A DNA stretch of 64,000 bases from an uncultured Prevotella sp. (GTDB lineage: Bacteria > Bacteroidota > Bacteroidia > Bacteroidales > Bacteroidaceae): NCBI GenBank assembly GCA_900557035.1, contig USRA01000001.1, positions 15,940-79,939 on the forward strand, given 5' to 3'. The notes beneath the pieces are model-generated. The model searched no databases. It had not been told where the DNA came from and worked only from the letters and a program-made list of their open reading frames with translations. A program made the position numbers and the translations under genes. Positions 53,560 through 62,705 of the stretch are shown here, piece by piece (within the stretch, counting starts at the first letter, position 1; every line of letters starts with the position of its first letter).

Positions 53560-53709
53560 CATGACACACTTTTCGATATAATCCGCTATAATTAGTTGTT
53601 TTCCCTATAAATCTCGTCATTTTTTGATGGATTCAAAATGATTTTCCGCTATAATAATGACGAATTCGCCATAATTCCGCTAAAATCCGCTTAGTATTTG
53701 CCCAACTAA

Positions 53710-55248
53710 TTACTCAACTACCTTCCACTCGCCTCCATTACGTGAGCCTCCAATGCGAATAAGCCGTCCTCTTTGCTTTAATTTCTTGATATGGTAGGCA
53801 ACCCCATCTTCTGTTATGCCACATACGGATGCAAGTTCTTTTGCCGTGACCTTAGGATTATTACTGATTATTTCAAGAATGGTTTCCGTAGTGTCGGCAG
53901 GAGTTTCCGTAGTTGTTTCCGTAGTATCAGCAGGAGTTTCCGTAGTTATTTCCGTAGTGTCGGCAGGAGTTTCCGTAGTCTCTTTGATGTTTTTTCTCAG
54001 TTTAAGACAAGTTTCGATTCTGTCAGGATTACTCTTTTCTTCAACTGTTGGGATGCTCCAACCATTATCCTTCCATCCTTTTGCGATAACATCGGCACCT
54101 GTACCACCTTTTTCACCAATTCCCAAGAATACAAACATCTTTTGGATTACAGGGTTTCTGCACACACTGTGTCCTCCTTCATAATATTCTTCCATACTGA
54201 CAAGCATTGTACCAGGGTTGGATAACACAATACGGTCGAAATATCTGTCTATGACAATATTACCCCTCACAGTATATGCTGCATGAATGATGCTGTTAGC
54301 TAAAGCCTCACGCAGAGCCACATGAGCTGTAGTGGTATTATTCCTTATTTGATTATTGTCAAGACTGAATGGTACAGGTAACGCATGTTGCAACAAAGGC
54401 AAAACACGAGTGAAGAACTGGTAAAGGTTAGCTTCCCAAGTTCCGTCTGGATATATACGATTTGTCCAACGTATCCGGCTGTCATCAATCAAATGTTCAC
54501 GATAGTCAGGAAAGAACTCTTGGCAACATTCTGGATCTGTAATACTGTTACTTTTACCAAACATCAGCATTCCTGCAACCGTAAATCCTTCGGTTGATGT
54601 AGCTCTATCCTTACGATAGGCACCTATGTTTTCCAAGAACTGTTTGTCATCAACCTCAGTCCAAGGATGGTTTTCGTGTTTGATATCATATGCACGGCGA
54701 TACTGGTGAAGAGTCAGCATATCAATGTCATCAATGGAATAACCTCGTAGGATTCGAGAATCTGCGGATGCTCTCATATTGTTGGCATCCGAGTACATCT
54801 GCTTTATCTCATCATCTGTACATAGATAATCTCCCTCGTCCCTGCGCTTGTAAGTATGTCCAAACGGAGTAAGTGTAAGGTGAATGGGGCGCAAGTTATA
54901 TTGTGCACGAGGAATTCTAAAGGCAAGTAAGTATTGCCCTCCGTCAGTCTTTATTTCTTCTATATCGCTCTCTACTAGCAGTGGAATATTTACGCACGAC
55001 TTATTGTGTGCATCATCCCAAAACTGCTTTCTGTATTTTGTAACAAGCTCTTTTGAAAGGCCATCAGGGGTGAATTTATGATTCTTCTCTTTTACTCCCA
55101 ACACAATTGTTCCACCATTAGTATTGGCTAATGCTGAGAAAGAACGCCAAAATTCAGCTTTTGGGAATCCGCCTGCGGCTGATTTATATTCTATTTCAGA
55201 GCTTTCCTTCAGTTGAAGTTTCAAATGTATCTGTTCTGCTATGTTCAT
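53710..55248 (-). CDS. AlbA_2/Schlafen-like protein with ATPase-like and winged-helix domains
   Basis: 512 residues. The N-terminus has the AlbA_2 (Schlafen-like) nucleic-acid-binding domain: ESSEIEYKSAAGGFPKAEFWRSFSALANTNGGTIVLGVKE. The middle matches the HATPase_c_4 type common in such proteins (ALREALANSIIHAAY, IVLSNPGTM, RNPVIQKMFVFLGIGEKGGTGADVI). The C-terminus is a winged helix (VTAKELASVCGITEDGVAYHIKKLKQRGRL). Between them lie three tandem 11-residue repeats (ETPADTTEITT type). Relatives are transcription regulators, mobile-element or defence proteins. Last gene of the cassette operon, 12 bases after the TerB-like gene. Confidence 0.85.
   Translation of the reverse strand: MNIAEQIHLKLQLKESSEIEYKSAAGGFPKAEFWRSFSALANTNGGTIVLGVKEKNHKFTPDGLSKELVTKYRKQFWDDAHNKSCVNIPLLVESDIEEIKTDGGQYLLAFRIPRAQYNLRPIHLTLTPFGHTYKRRDEGDYLCTDDEIKQMYSDANNMRASADSRILRGYSIDDIDMLTLHQYRRAYDIKHENHPWTEVDDKQFLENIGAYRKDRATSTEGFTVAGMLMFGKSNSITDPECCQEFFPDYREHLIDDSRIRWTNRIYPDGTWEANLYQFFTRVLPLLQHALPVPFSLDNNQIRNNTTTAHVALREALANSIIHAAYTVRGNIVIDRYFDRIVLSNPGTMLVSMEEYYEGGHSVCRNPVIQKMFVFLGIGEKGGTGADVIAKGWKDNGWSIPTVEEKSNPDRIETCLKLRKNIKETTETPADTTEITTETPADTTETTTETPADTTETILEIISNNPKVTAKELASVCGITEDGVAYHIKKLKQRGRLIRIGGSRNGGEWKVVE
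53885..53984 (-). repeat. Three 33-bp tandem repeats inside the AlbA_2 gene
   Basis: GCAGGAGTTTCCGTAG recurs at 53897, 53930 and 53963. Each unit codes ETPADTTE(I/T)(T/I)(T/L). Whole-codon length means copy-number change would keep the frame and alter only the linker before the winged helix. Confidence 0.8.
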
Positions 55249-55260
55249 ATCTGTTCACTT

Positions 55261-55647
55261 CTATTTTAGATTAACATATGCACCACTTATAGTTACCTCA
55301 GGAGGATAGTCTTCAATATTGAAATTGCGTTCAATATTGCATGATTCACAGACTGCATTATATAGTTTTACCTCATTATAATTAATGTCTTTATCAATAA
55401 CAATCATCTTTCCCATCATCTGGGCAATTTCCTGCTTTAAATCAGTTGATAGTGTTCTTACTATTGCCAAAGCTTGTAACGTAACAAGATTGTTTACCTC
55501 GACCATATAATTATCTGCAAGTTCGAAAGAACGTGCAATTTCATTCATATAATCAACTTCGACATCTTTTACAATATTATCTGCATTAACGATGTCATTC
55601 AATATTTTTAATACAGCTATTTTTGCATTATGCGTTAATTCTTTCAT
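55261..55647 (-). CDS. TerB-like small acidic protein
   Basis: 128 residues, all helical by pattern, no signal peptide. The segments NAKIAVLKILNDIVNADNIVKDVEVDYMNEIARSF and MMGKMIVIDKDINYNEVKLYNAVCESCNI follow the TerB fold. In that fold, paired acidic loops (NADN.V...E and DKDINYNE) bind metal. Assignment is by pattern and moderate. TerB-family proteins are found in tellurite-resistance and phage/stress-response gene sets. It sits between the TPR-like gene (15 bases) and the AlbA_2 gene. Confidence 0.65.
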   Translation of the reverse strand: MKELTHNAKIAVLKILNDIVNADNIVKDVEVDYMNEIARSFELADNYMVEVNNLVTLQALAIVRTLSTDLKQEIAQMMGKMIVIDKDINYNEVKLYNAVCESCNIERNFNIEDYPPEVTISGAYVNLK

Positions 55648-55662
55648 TGTGTATTGTTTTTT

Positions 55663-57147
55663 TTACTTCTTTGCGTTTACACAAACCCAATTCCATGCAT
55701 TCTTCTTTTTGTCATAATCATAGATAATCAGACTTTTGATATTATCACCATTCTTTAATTTGTATTTTTTTACAATATTTGGTGAAACAAAGCAACTTAT
55801 AGAACCTGACTTTAAGAATGCAAATTCTTTATCGTCCCTTTTGTTAATCTTTCCTTCCACATATTTAGCATAATTTAGATTCGAAGGCAGTTGAAATTTT
55901 GTTGAACTGATAATTTTCATTCTGCCTTCATTATCTGTAATATAATGCAATTTCAAAATATTTCCAGCCTGTACCCTAAACCGTAACTTTTGAACTGTCC
56001 TTTTCTCTTTGCCATAAATAATAAAAGCTTTATGATTGGTTTGATCAACGTATGTTACGACTGCAATACATTCTTCTGCGCCATTGCATAATATGGCATC
56101 CGTAATGGACATATAATCAATAGAAACATTTCCGTCTGGTATAGTAGAATTAAGCCACGGTTGGTGTATCCAGCAATCTATTTCGTTTGGTAGTCTCCAA
56201 CCTTGTGAAACATAGCATCGTGTTACAGCATCAATATGATAACGTGCAGAGTTAAGTAATCCACGCTTTATATACAAATTGGCTAATTTGATATGAACTT
56301 TACCAAGGAAGGTTTCTTGTGTTCGGCAATGAACTGCACGTAACAGACAAGCTAGTTGTTTGTCTTCATCATCCGTGAAAACATCACTTAAAAGCTGCCA
56401 AACCCAAAACTCGGTAGCCTTTTTTCTCGCAAAAGGTATAATAACTTTTAAAGCTTCATCTCGATTACTTCCTAAAGCCAAGAGAAGTTTCCCGTAGAAA
56501 TAACCTGGATACATCATTTCTTTATGGTTATTCATAAGATTGTCCAACTTGGGAAGGAATTCCTCAATTCGTCCAAGATCATTTAGTCTAAGCAACGCCT
56601 TGGAATTTGCTATGAAGGCACGTTCGGCAAGAGTCATTATCTTTTGTCCTTTCTGATTGACGTATGGCTCATAGTCTTTAGAAGATAGGTCGTCCAAATT
56701 CCACCAATCAAAAAATTCAGGCATTTCAGACCAATTCTCAAATTTGAGAATGGCTTGAAGAAGGAAGGAATGACCTATGGATGGTTTGAATTCATAATCC
56801 TTAAACTTCGAAAACAACGTTGATAGTTTTGAAGATGCTTCAATGTCTGTTAAGAATATATTATTCTTGATGAAGTTTGCTATTTGGAATTGCACATTGT
56901 CAAAAATCATACTGTCATTGGCTATAGTCAGCTGATCTAATGATTTAAGCTCGTTTATATGTTCTAACAGTTTGGCATAGTCACCAACTTCAGAATCAGC
57001 TTTTATCATGTAATATAGCACCCAACCAACAGCTCTTTGTGCCCAGATATCGGCTGGCCTAGCCGCCAAATCGGTTTTGGCAAGTTCGTATGCTTCCTGT
57101 ACTTGACCTGCCTTGCACATTGTTGTTATATCTTTAACATTTGCCAT
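55663..57147 (-). CDS. Helical-repeat protein with C-terminal OB/S1-like domain
   Basis: 494 residues from ATG 57145-57147; the frame opens three codons earlier at a TTG. The N-terminal about 330 residues are repeated helix pairs resembling TPR (AGQVQEAYELAKTDLAARPADIWAQRAVGWVLYYM, RTQETFLGKVHIKLANLYIKRGLLNSARYHIDAV). The last about 150 residues are beta-rich, with FRVQAGNILKLHYITDNEGRMKIIS and FAFLKSGSISCFVSPNIVKKYKLKNGDNIKSLIIYDYDKK suggesting cold-shock/S1-type folds for RNA or DNA binding. It begins one base after the helicase stop, so the two are translationally coupled and probably act together. No named family is certain. Confidence 0.7.
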   Translation of the reverse strand: MANVKDITTMCKAGQVQEAYELAKTDLAARPADIWAQRAVGWVLYYMIKADSEVGDYAKLLEHINELKSLDQLTIANDSMIFDNVQFQIANFIKNNIFLTDIEASSKLSTLFSKFKDYEFKPSIGHSFLLQAILKFENWSEMPEFFDWWNLDDLSSKDYEPYVNQKGQKIMTLAERAFIANSKALLRLNDLGRIEEFLPKLDNLMNNHKEMMYPGYFYGKLLLALGSNRDEALKVIIPFARKKATEFWVWQLLSDVFTDDEDKQLACLLRAVHCRTQETFLGKVHIKLANLYIKRGLLNSARYHIDAVTRCYVSQGWRLPNEIDCWIHQPWLNSTIPDGNVSIDYMSITDAILCNGAEECIAVVTYVDQTNHKAFIIYGKEKRTVQKLRFRVQAGNILKLHYITDNEGRMKIISSTKFQLPSNLNYAKYVEGKINKRDDKEFAFLKSGSISCFVSPNIVKKYKLKNGDNIKSLIIYDYDKKKNAWNWVCVNAKK

Positions 57148-57148
57148 A

Positions 57149-59188
57149 TTATACAAAATGTGAGTTTATTATTTCTATTATTTCACTAAGTTCTCCGTCA
57201 TCTTTACCTTTCAGTGACATAGGTTTGGCGTATGTGATAAATCCGTTAGAATTTACATACACCTTTATATATGAGAATGTCCCGCTGGTACGCATATAAT
57301 ATGTAGTGCAGAAATCTTCAGCATGTTCAACTACGTTCGTAATCTGAACACTTATAGTATCACATGCCGACCTAATCAAATCAAGCAACTTGCAGTGTGA
57401 TTCATCGGATGGAATGTAATTATATTTATAAGACATTCCTTGTTCGTCATTCAACATAATTTCTATAAGCGGTGTATGCTGATTCGGAGATGCCGCCTTT
57501 GCAGGCTGGAAGATATCTCCAGCTTTATAGAAGAGATCATATCTGTCAACTCCGTCTGGAGTTTGTATGTTGTATATCTCCAAATACGGACGACTTTGTA
57601 CGCTTATTATTCTGTACGGAGTATATTCCATGTTTTTTGCAATGCAATGGTACTTTGCCCTTATGCCATTGTCTACATTTTTGTTGTGGAATGGTGTAGG
57701 CGGGACTTCGTTAAGGATTCTGCATTCCGGAGCGATGTTCTTGCATTTTTGTATAGGTTCGATTCTGAATTTTGAGAATGATGTGATATGTGGCAGGTTT
57801 GTTACGTAAAGTGTTTTCTGTGCTCGTGTTGTAGCTGTATATGCCCATCTTAGACTGTCATCATCAAGTCCTGTTCTACCCGTGTAGTCAACGAACACTT
57901 TTCCCCATTCACCACCTTGACATTTGTGCCCTGTTACGGCATATCCATATTTTGCACGTATAGCATTGTAATACTCATCATTGAGAAGAGCTTCTGCAAA
58001 ACTTTCTGTACCTTGTTTTAAATTTGGATTCCTCATACAGAAATTGATATACAGAGCTCTGTTTTCATCTATCGAAATTGTTGCTGTATCGCTTGTCAAT
58101 AAATCCTCAAGCAACATACATGGAATCGGATTACCATCGCCATTAGGAACTGTTACTTTAATGAAGTTTAGAGTAATGACAATGCGCTCTTTCTTTCCTC
58201 CGATTTGGGCATATACAGGAGCAGATTGTTGTATTCTCTCTCCAATGGAAAGTACAGGAACAAACTCTCCGTTCATACGATCAAGCCTATAGTTGTTTTG
58301 TGTAATAAGTAAAATGTCATTTTTCTGAAGAGGCACATCTCCTCCATAAAGAGATTTGCGGATGTCTCTATTATATCTGTTTGCAGATTTATTTGAATAG
58401 CATATTATAACACTATCGTGTTTTCCTGATTCTTTTCTGTAATTAAGGTATTTATCAAGGAACTGTTCTGACGGAACTGTTTCCACATCATCCTTTTGCT
58501 CTTCAAATACAAGTTGGTTACGTTTGTCCTTTTTAAGGAGATCACGTATCATCATAGCATTCTTTAGGATAACGCTATCATCCTTTTGACGAAGCACTTC
58601 TGTAAGCTCAGCCTCAATGACCTTCAGACCTTTCTCTTTAAAATACTCAGTCCGTAATGCATTAGATACTGATTCTCCAACTGGAGGCAACTGCGCAGGA
58701 TCTCCTACAAAAATCACTTTACCGCCAAAGTTAGGTCGTACAAACGTAAGGAGATCTTCCATCTGATTATCTGTGCCGAACATAAACAATTCATGTTCTA
58801 TCTTACGAGAACAAACCATTGATGCTTCATCTACAATAGCAACAATATTGCCTCCATTTTCAGAGTTGTTGATAGAAAATACAAACTTAAACTCTGACTC
58901 TGCAATATTCTTGACTTTTTTAGGCTCAACGTGTGCTTTGGAATAAATCGCTTTGTGAATAGTTGTAGCTGTATGCCCCGTCTTCATAGCAAGAACTCTT
59001 GCTGCACGTCCTGTAGGAGCCATCATTGCTAACTGACGATTTTGTTCTATATAGTCTGCTATCACCTTAACCATTGTCGTTTTACCGGTACCAGCATAAC
59101 CACGAAGAATAAAAACAGATGCATCACTATTAAGAAAAGCTTTAATTTGTTCGAAAACTTTATTTTGTTGGTTTGTTAATTCCATCAT
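57149..59188 (-). CDS. RecD-like superfamily 1 DNA helicase
   Basis: 679 residues. Motor motifs: Walker A RGYAGTGKTTM (about 29-39), motif Ia MAPTGRAARVL, Walker B AIVDEASMV, motif III FVGDPAQLPPVGES, and a UvrD-like C-terminal motif TGHKCQGGEWGKVFVDYTGR...WAYTATTRAQKTLYVTN. About 230 residues after the motor have no motif I recognise. It is shorter than RecD2 and not linked to recB or recC, so a role in phage or mobile-DNA conflict is more likely than general repair (inference). The NusG-like gene ends at 59189, directly adjoining. Confidence 0.88.
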   Translation of the reverse strand: MMELTNQQNKVFEQIKAFLNSDASVFILRGYAGTGKTTMVKVIADYIEQNRQLAMMAPTGRAARVLAMKTGHTATTIHKAIYSKAHVEPKKVKNIAESEFKFVFSINNSENGGNIVAIVDEASMVCSRKIEHELFMFGTDNQMEDLLTFVRPNFGGKVIFVGDPAQLPPVGESVSNALRTEYFKEKGLKVIEAELTEVLRQKDDSVILKNAMMIRDLLKKDKRNQLVFEEQKDDVETVPSEQFLDKYLNYRKESGKHDSVIICYSNKSANRYNRDIRKSLYGGDVPLQKNDILLITQNNYRLDRMNGEFVPVLSIGERIQQSAPVYAQIGGKKERIVITLNFIKVTVPNGDGNPIPCMLLEDLLTSDTATISIDENRALYINFCMRNPNLKQGTESFAEALLNDEYYNAIRAKYGYAVTGHKCQGGEWGKVFVDYTGRTGLDDDSLRWAYTATTRAQKTLYVTNLPHITSFSKFRIEPIQKCKNIAPECRILNEVPPTPFHNKNVDNGIRAKYHCIAKNMEYTPYRIISVQSRPYLEIYNIQTPDGVDRYDLFYKAGDIFQPAKAASPNQHTPLIEIMLNDEQGMSYKYNYIPSDESHCKLLDLIRSACDTISVQITNVVEHAEDFCTTYYMRTSGTFSYIKVYVNSNGFITYAKPMSLKGKDDGELSEIIEIINSHFV

Positions 59189-59929
59189 TTATTCTCTAAT
59201 TCTATTTACTATCTCTATTTTCATCGCCTCCTTCGGTATATACGCCGTAGCCACCAAGCATCCATCAAAAAGTTCTACCACCACTCTCTGTTGTCCAGCA
59301 ATCCTTGTCACTCTACCATGTATATCCTTAAACTCACCCTCTGTAATTACTACTTCATCCCCTAACTTATATTTGATATTCTCCGAAGTAACAGGGATGA
59401 TGTGAGGATTATGGATGGAGGTTAAACGGATGAAATTATCCATAGCTGTATCGGCAATGATAAGAGGAGGATTCTTGGTTGGCGCATTTTCACAAGGTGA
59501 AGTATGGTCGTAATAATAACTCAACAAAGCCCTATTTTCAAAAGGTTTGATGTTCTTATCTTGCAAAAGAGAGTCAACTTGCTCTGCTGATGCATGAACA
59601 AACATAAAAGATGAAATAAGAGGCTCCGTTATAATTCGCTTCTTTCCTTGCTTTCTTACCTCTTTATATCGCAAAGGTACATAACATTCGAGTCCTTTAG
59701 CCTCTATAAATGCTTTTGCCTTGATAATACGCCCATATGTAACTCGCAGAACGAACCATTGCTTGTTTTGTGAAGGCACATTCTCTACCGACACCCCACC
59801 TTTGTTCTTTGAGATGGAGGGCGTACAAGAGGTAAGTCTTGCACTTGGACACGATGAACCAGTGTCAGTAGGTTGCCCATTATACAATGAAGCATTAGCC
59901 GTTAAAGGCTGTTTGATTTTATCTTCCAA
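59189..59929 (-). CDS. NusG-like (UpxY-type) transcription antiterminator
   Basis: 246 residues. The NGN domain is visible as QWFVLRVTYGRIIKAKAFIEAKGLECYVPLRYKEV; the C-terminal KOW domain as YKLGDEVVITEGEFKDIHGRVTRIAGQQRVVVELF. Specialised NusG paralogs of this kind stand first in capsule operons of Bacteroidota and let polymerase read long operons. Here it heads the helicase operon instead. No ATG is in frame early enough, so TTG 59927-59929 is the probable start; the frame is closed by TAA at 59945-59947. A TACCTTTG box lies upstream. Confidence 0.85.
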   Translation of the reverse strand: MEDKIKQPLTANASLYNGQPTDTGSSCPSARLTSCTPSISKNKGGVSVENVPSQNKQWFVLRVTYGRIIKAKAFIEAKGLECYVPLRYKEVRKQGKKRIITEPLISSFMFVHASAEQVDSLLQDKNIKPFENRALLSYYYDHTSPCENAPTKNPPLIIADTAMDNFIRLTSIHNPHIIPVTSENIKYKLGDEVVITEGEFKDIHGRVTRIAGQQRVVVELFDGCLVATAYIPKEAMKIEIVNRIRE

Positions 59930-59997
59930 TGTTATATCCAGAGGTTAGATGAAAAATCGACTGACTTTTCCTTTCAAGAATTGTCGAATATAGACCA

Positions 59998-60005
59998 CAA
60001 AGGTA
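59998..60005 (-). promoter_or_regulatory. -7 box of the cassette operon
   Basis: TACCTTTG on the minus strand about 68 bases before the TTG start; the -33 box is not clear. The leader of about 60 bases may hold the site on which the NusG-like protein loads. Confidence 0.5.
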
Positions 60006-60079
60006 AGAAAAAAGATCAAGATTAAGGACTTTTAAAGTGGAAATCTTAGTATTTAGGGTGGTTTTTAACATTTGTGTAT

Positions 60080-60123
60080 ATACTAAAAAAGGTCGCCAGC
60101 ATGTTGGCGACCTTTTTTAGTAT
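60080..60123. terminator. 44-bp bidirectional terminator, right boundary of the cassette
   Basis: Same 19-base arms as the hairpin at 53516-53559 (ATACTAAAAAAGGTCGCCA and inverse), differing only in a few loop bases. It ends the leftward antiporter gene, which stops at 60138. Confidence 0.85.
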
Positions 60124-60137
60124 CCTTTGTTTTCTCT

Positions 60138-62276
60138 TTATTTTCTGAATTTCTTCTTAAACCATTGGTTGAATGCCACGTAGGCACTGATTTCCTCCTG
60201 GTGCTGAGGCTCGGCAAATGTCAGTACATTGCCCGATGAATCTCCGTGCTGGTCAGGGAAGATAATCATCAGATTGGTGCCCGAGAAGAAGCGGGTAAGC
60301 TCTTCCGGCAATCGCTCTAATGCCGACTTGTGGGAAACGGTTCCCTTGCGGGCTGTCACCACCACAAAGAGATGGTTCTTGCTCATGTGGGAGGCAAGCT
60401 GAGGCATCTCGTTCCAATGCTGCATCAGGGTGTATTCGGCACGTACTTCCTGATGGCGGTTGGTGATGTACTCATTGATGAGTGCCAGGGTCTCCTCCCT
60501 GCCGTGGAACTGGATGCGGCAATCCAGATTGCCTGACAGGCGCGCCAGTCGCTCTACCCAGCGGTAGAAACCCGGTTCAAATTCTGCCCTCGATGGTACT
60601 GCCACCTGTATTCGGCGAATGGTATTGAGCGGCTGCTTGATGCGTGCCATGATGATCTGACGGCTCATACCGTTGAAGAGACTCTGATGAAACTCTCCCC
60701 AGAACTTAGGCGAAACCTCCGGATGCATGTGCATGCCGATGATGATTTCGGAACACTGGAACTCGTTGAAGGCATGCTTGATGCCGTTGGCGATGTTGGC
60801 TGCAATGCGAACCTGCGTCTGCGTCATCACGTCGGTGGCTGCGGCAAGCTGACTGCAATGATCCAGCAGCTGTCGGCCCTGTTCCTGCTTGTATCGCATA
60901 TCCTTGTCATCATACACTACGTTCAGGCAGACCAGTCCTCTGTTCAGCTTCTGGTTTCTCACCAGGAAGGCGAGACTCATCAGATTATCGGCATATTCCG
61001 GATATTTCACCGGTATGAGAATCTTCTCATCGCTTGCCTTCTTGGTATCTTCGGCATCCGGAAGCTCCTTGTCGCGGAGGATAATCTTTCTGGAACTCCA
61101 GTCGGTGAGCATCGAAGAGATGACGCAGGTGCAGAGAATCATCATCACCACACCATTCAGCATGTCATCGTTCACCAGATAGGTGTTCGGACCCACCAGG
61201 AGGTTCATACCCACCATCACCATGGCGATACTGCCGGCGGCATGGGCAGAAGTCAAACCGAACATCATGTGACCCGATGACAGCGGCAACCGGAATCCGA
61301 AGCAGGCGGCATAGGCTGCGATGGCTTTTCCCAAGGTTCCGAAGAACACGATGCAGAAGATGACCCAAAGGATATGACTGCCCTGGAAAAGCAGACCCAC
61401 ATTGATGAGCATACCCACACCGATGAGGAAGTAAGGGATGAAGAGGGCATTGCCCGTAAACTCCAGTCGGTTCATCAGCGGAGATACGTGCGGGATATAC
61501 CTATTTAATATAAGACCTGCGAAGAAGGCACCGAACACGCCCTCGATGCCTACTATCTGAGATAGGGTGGCACTCATGAAGAGCATCGCCATCACGAAGA
61601 TAAACTGCATCACCGAATCGCTGTACCGGCGCAGAAACCATCTCGTGAGTCGCGGTATCAGGAATATCATTACTCCGCAGTATGCGGCAAACTTGACGGT
61701 GAAGAGTACCCAGAAGAGCAGACCATCGTGACTGGAGAACGAGGCGACGAGACCTGCCAGCATGATGAGCGCTATCAGCAGCGAAAGCATGCTGGAACCC
61801 ACGCTTAGTGTAACGCTCGGTTTCTGCTGCAGACCATATCTGGAAACGATAGGGTAGGCTATCAGGGTATTGGAAGCCATGATGCAGCTCAGCAGAAACG
61901 ATGCCCTGGTGGAATAATGCAGCAGCCAGATGCTCATGCCGAAGGTGAGGAAGAAGGGAACGAAGCAGGTGAGCAGACCATAGATGATGAGCCGCGATTT
62001 GTTTTTCTTCATACCCTCCATGTCCATCTCCAGGGCGGCGAGGAACATGATGTAGTAGAGTCCCACCTTGCCGAACAGCTCGAAAGATGCATCTCGCTCC
62101 AGGATATTCAGTCCGTATTTGCCGACAAGCACGCCCGCCAGTACCATTCCGATGATATGGGGGATTCTGAGCTTACCCATGATGATAGGGGCAAAGAGGA
62201 TGATGAGGAGCACTACGAAGAAGATCAGCGTAGGGTCGGTAATTGGAAAATATTCTGCAATATTCAGCATAGGCAT
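60138..62276 (-). CDS. Kef-type cation:proton antiporter with universal-stress-like C-terminus
   Basis: 712 residues. Residues about 15-390 contain a dozen hydrophobic helices of the CPA2 sodium/proton exchanger fold (LRIPHIIGMVLAGVLVGKYGLNIL, IVGIEGVFGAFFAGLILNRYIPH). Residues about 425-700 form two universal-stress-protein-like halves (EKILIPVKYPEYADNLMSLAFLVRNQ; CSEIIIGMHMHPEVSPKFWGEF). It exchanges Na+ or K+ for H+ at the inner membrane. Two start codons two residues apart are possible (62276 and 62270). Its promoter is an exact consensus. Confidence 0.9.
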   Translation of the reverse strand: MPMLNIAEYFPITDPTLIFFVVLLIILFAPIIMGKLRIPHIIGMVLAGVLVGKYGLNILERDASFELFGKVGLYYIMFLAALEMDMEGMKKNKSRLIIYGLLTCFVPFFLTFGMSIWLLHYSTRASFLLSCIMASNTLIAYPIVSRYGLQQKPSVTLSVGSSMLSLLIALIMLAGLVASFSSHDGLLFWVLFTVKFAAYCGVMIFLIPRLTRWFLRRYSDSVMQFIFVMAMLFMSATLSQIVGIEGVFGAFFAGLILNRYIPHVSPLMNRLEFTGNALFIPYFLIGVGMLINVGLLFQGSHILWVIFCIVFFGTLGKAIAAYAACFGFRLPLSSGHMMFGLTSAHAAGSIAMVMVGMNLLVGPNTYLVNDDMLNGVVMMILCTCVISSMLTDWSSRKIILRDKELPDAEDTKKASDEKILIPVKYPEYADNLMSLAFLVRNQKLNRGLVCLNVVYDDKDMRYKQEQGRQLLDHCSQLAAATDVMTQTQVRIAANIANGIKHAFNEFQCSEIIIGMHMHPEVSPKFWGEFHQSLFNGMSRQIIMARIKQPLNTIRRIQVAVPSRAEFEPGFYRWVERLARLSGNLDCRIQFHGREETLALINEYITNRHQEVRAEYTLMQHWNEMPQLASHMSKNHLFVVVTARKGTVSHKSALERLPEELTRFFSGTNLMIIFPDQHGDSSGNVLTFAEPQHQEEISAYVAFNQWFKKKFRK

Positions 62277-62346
62277 TCTACTTTATTGTTGATGATGAAA
62301 GAGGATCCAGCATCCGCTTTATTCCTCTTCGTTTTGTTTTTGAGTG

Positions 62347-62377
62347 CAAAAGTACGAATAAATCTTGAAAGAGCAAA
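62347..62377 (-). promoter_or_regulatory. Promoter of the antiporter gene
   Basis: Minus strand TTTG (62374-62377), 19 bases, TACTTTTG (62347-62354), exact consensus. Confidence 0.75.
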
Positions 62378-62416
62378 GTTTTTGCTCAAGTTTATAAAAA
62401 AGATATTCTTCTTTCA

Positions 62417-62657
62417 CTCTACCTTGAAGTGTTATTTCGAGGGGAAAAAAGAGCTGTTCAAGGGACTTGCCATCGACAAGTTGGAGAAGGAGTGGAAGCA
62501 ATATCCAGTGTCCCACCTCGACTTCAATGGCAATAACTTTACGAGACCTGGTGTGTTGGAACAAACACTGAAGTCTTTTGTAGAAAGACAAGAAGCAATT
62601 TATGGAAAGGATGAGTATAGTGTAACTTTGGGGGATAGATTTCTTCGGGTAAAATAA
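62417..62657 (+). pseudogene. Truncated copy of a DUF1703-type ATPase gene
   Basis: In one frame the bases encode STLKCYFEGKKELFKGL...HLDFNGNNF and end GDRFLRVK at TAA 62655-62657. This is nearly the same, in DNA as well as protein, as 63792-63915 inside the intact gene at 63637. The fragment lacks the start, the Walker A region (FLSRPRRFGKS in the intact copy) and everything after GDRF, so it cannot work. Confidence 0.8.
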
Positions 62658-62705
62658 AGTTTGTAAGTGATAAATAACTTTACAAGTTTAACGTGGCGGA
62701 AAAAA

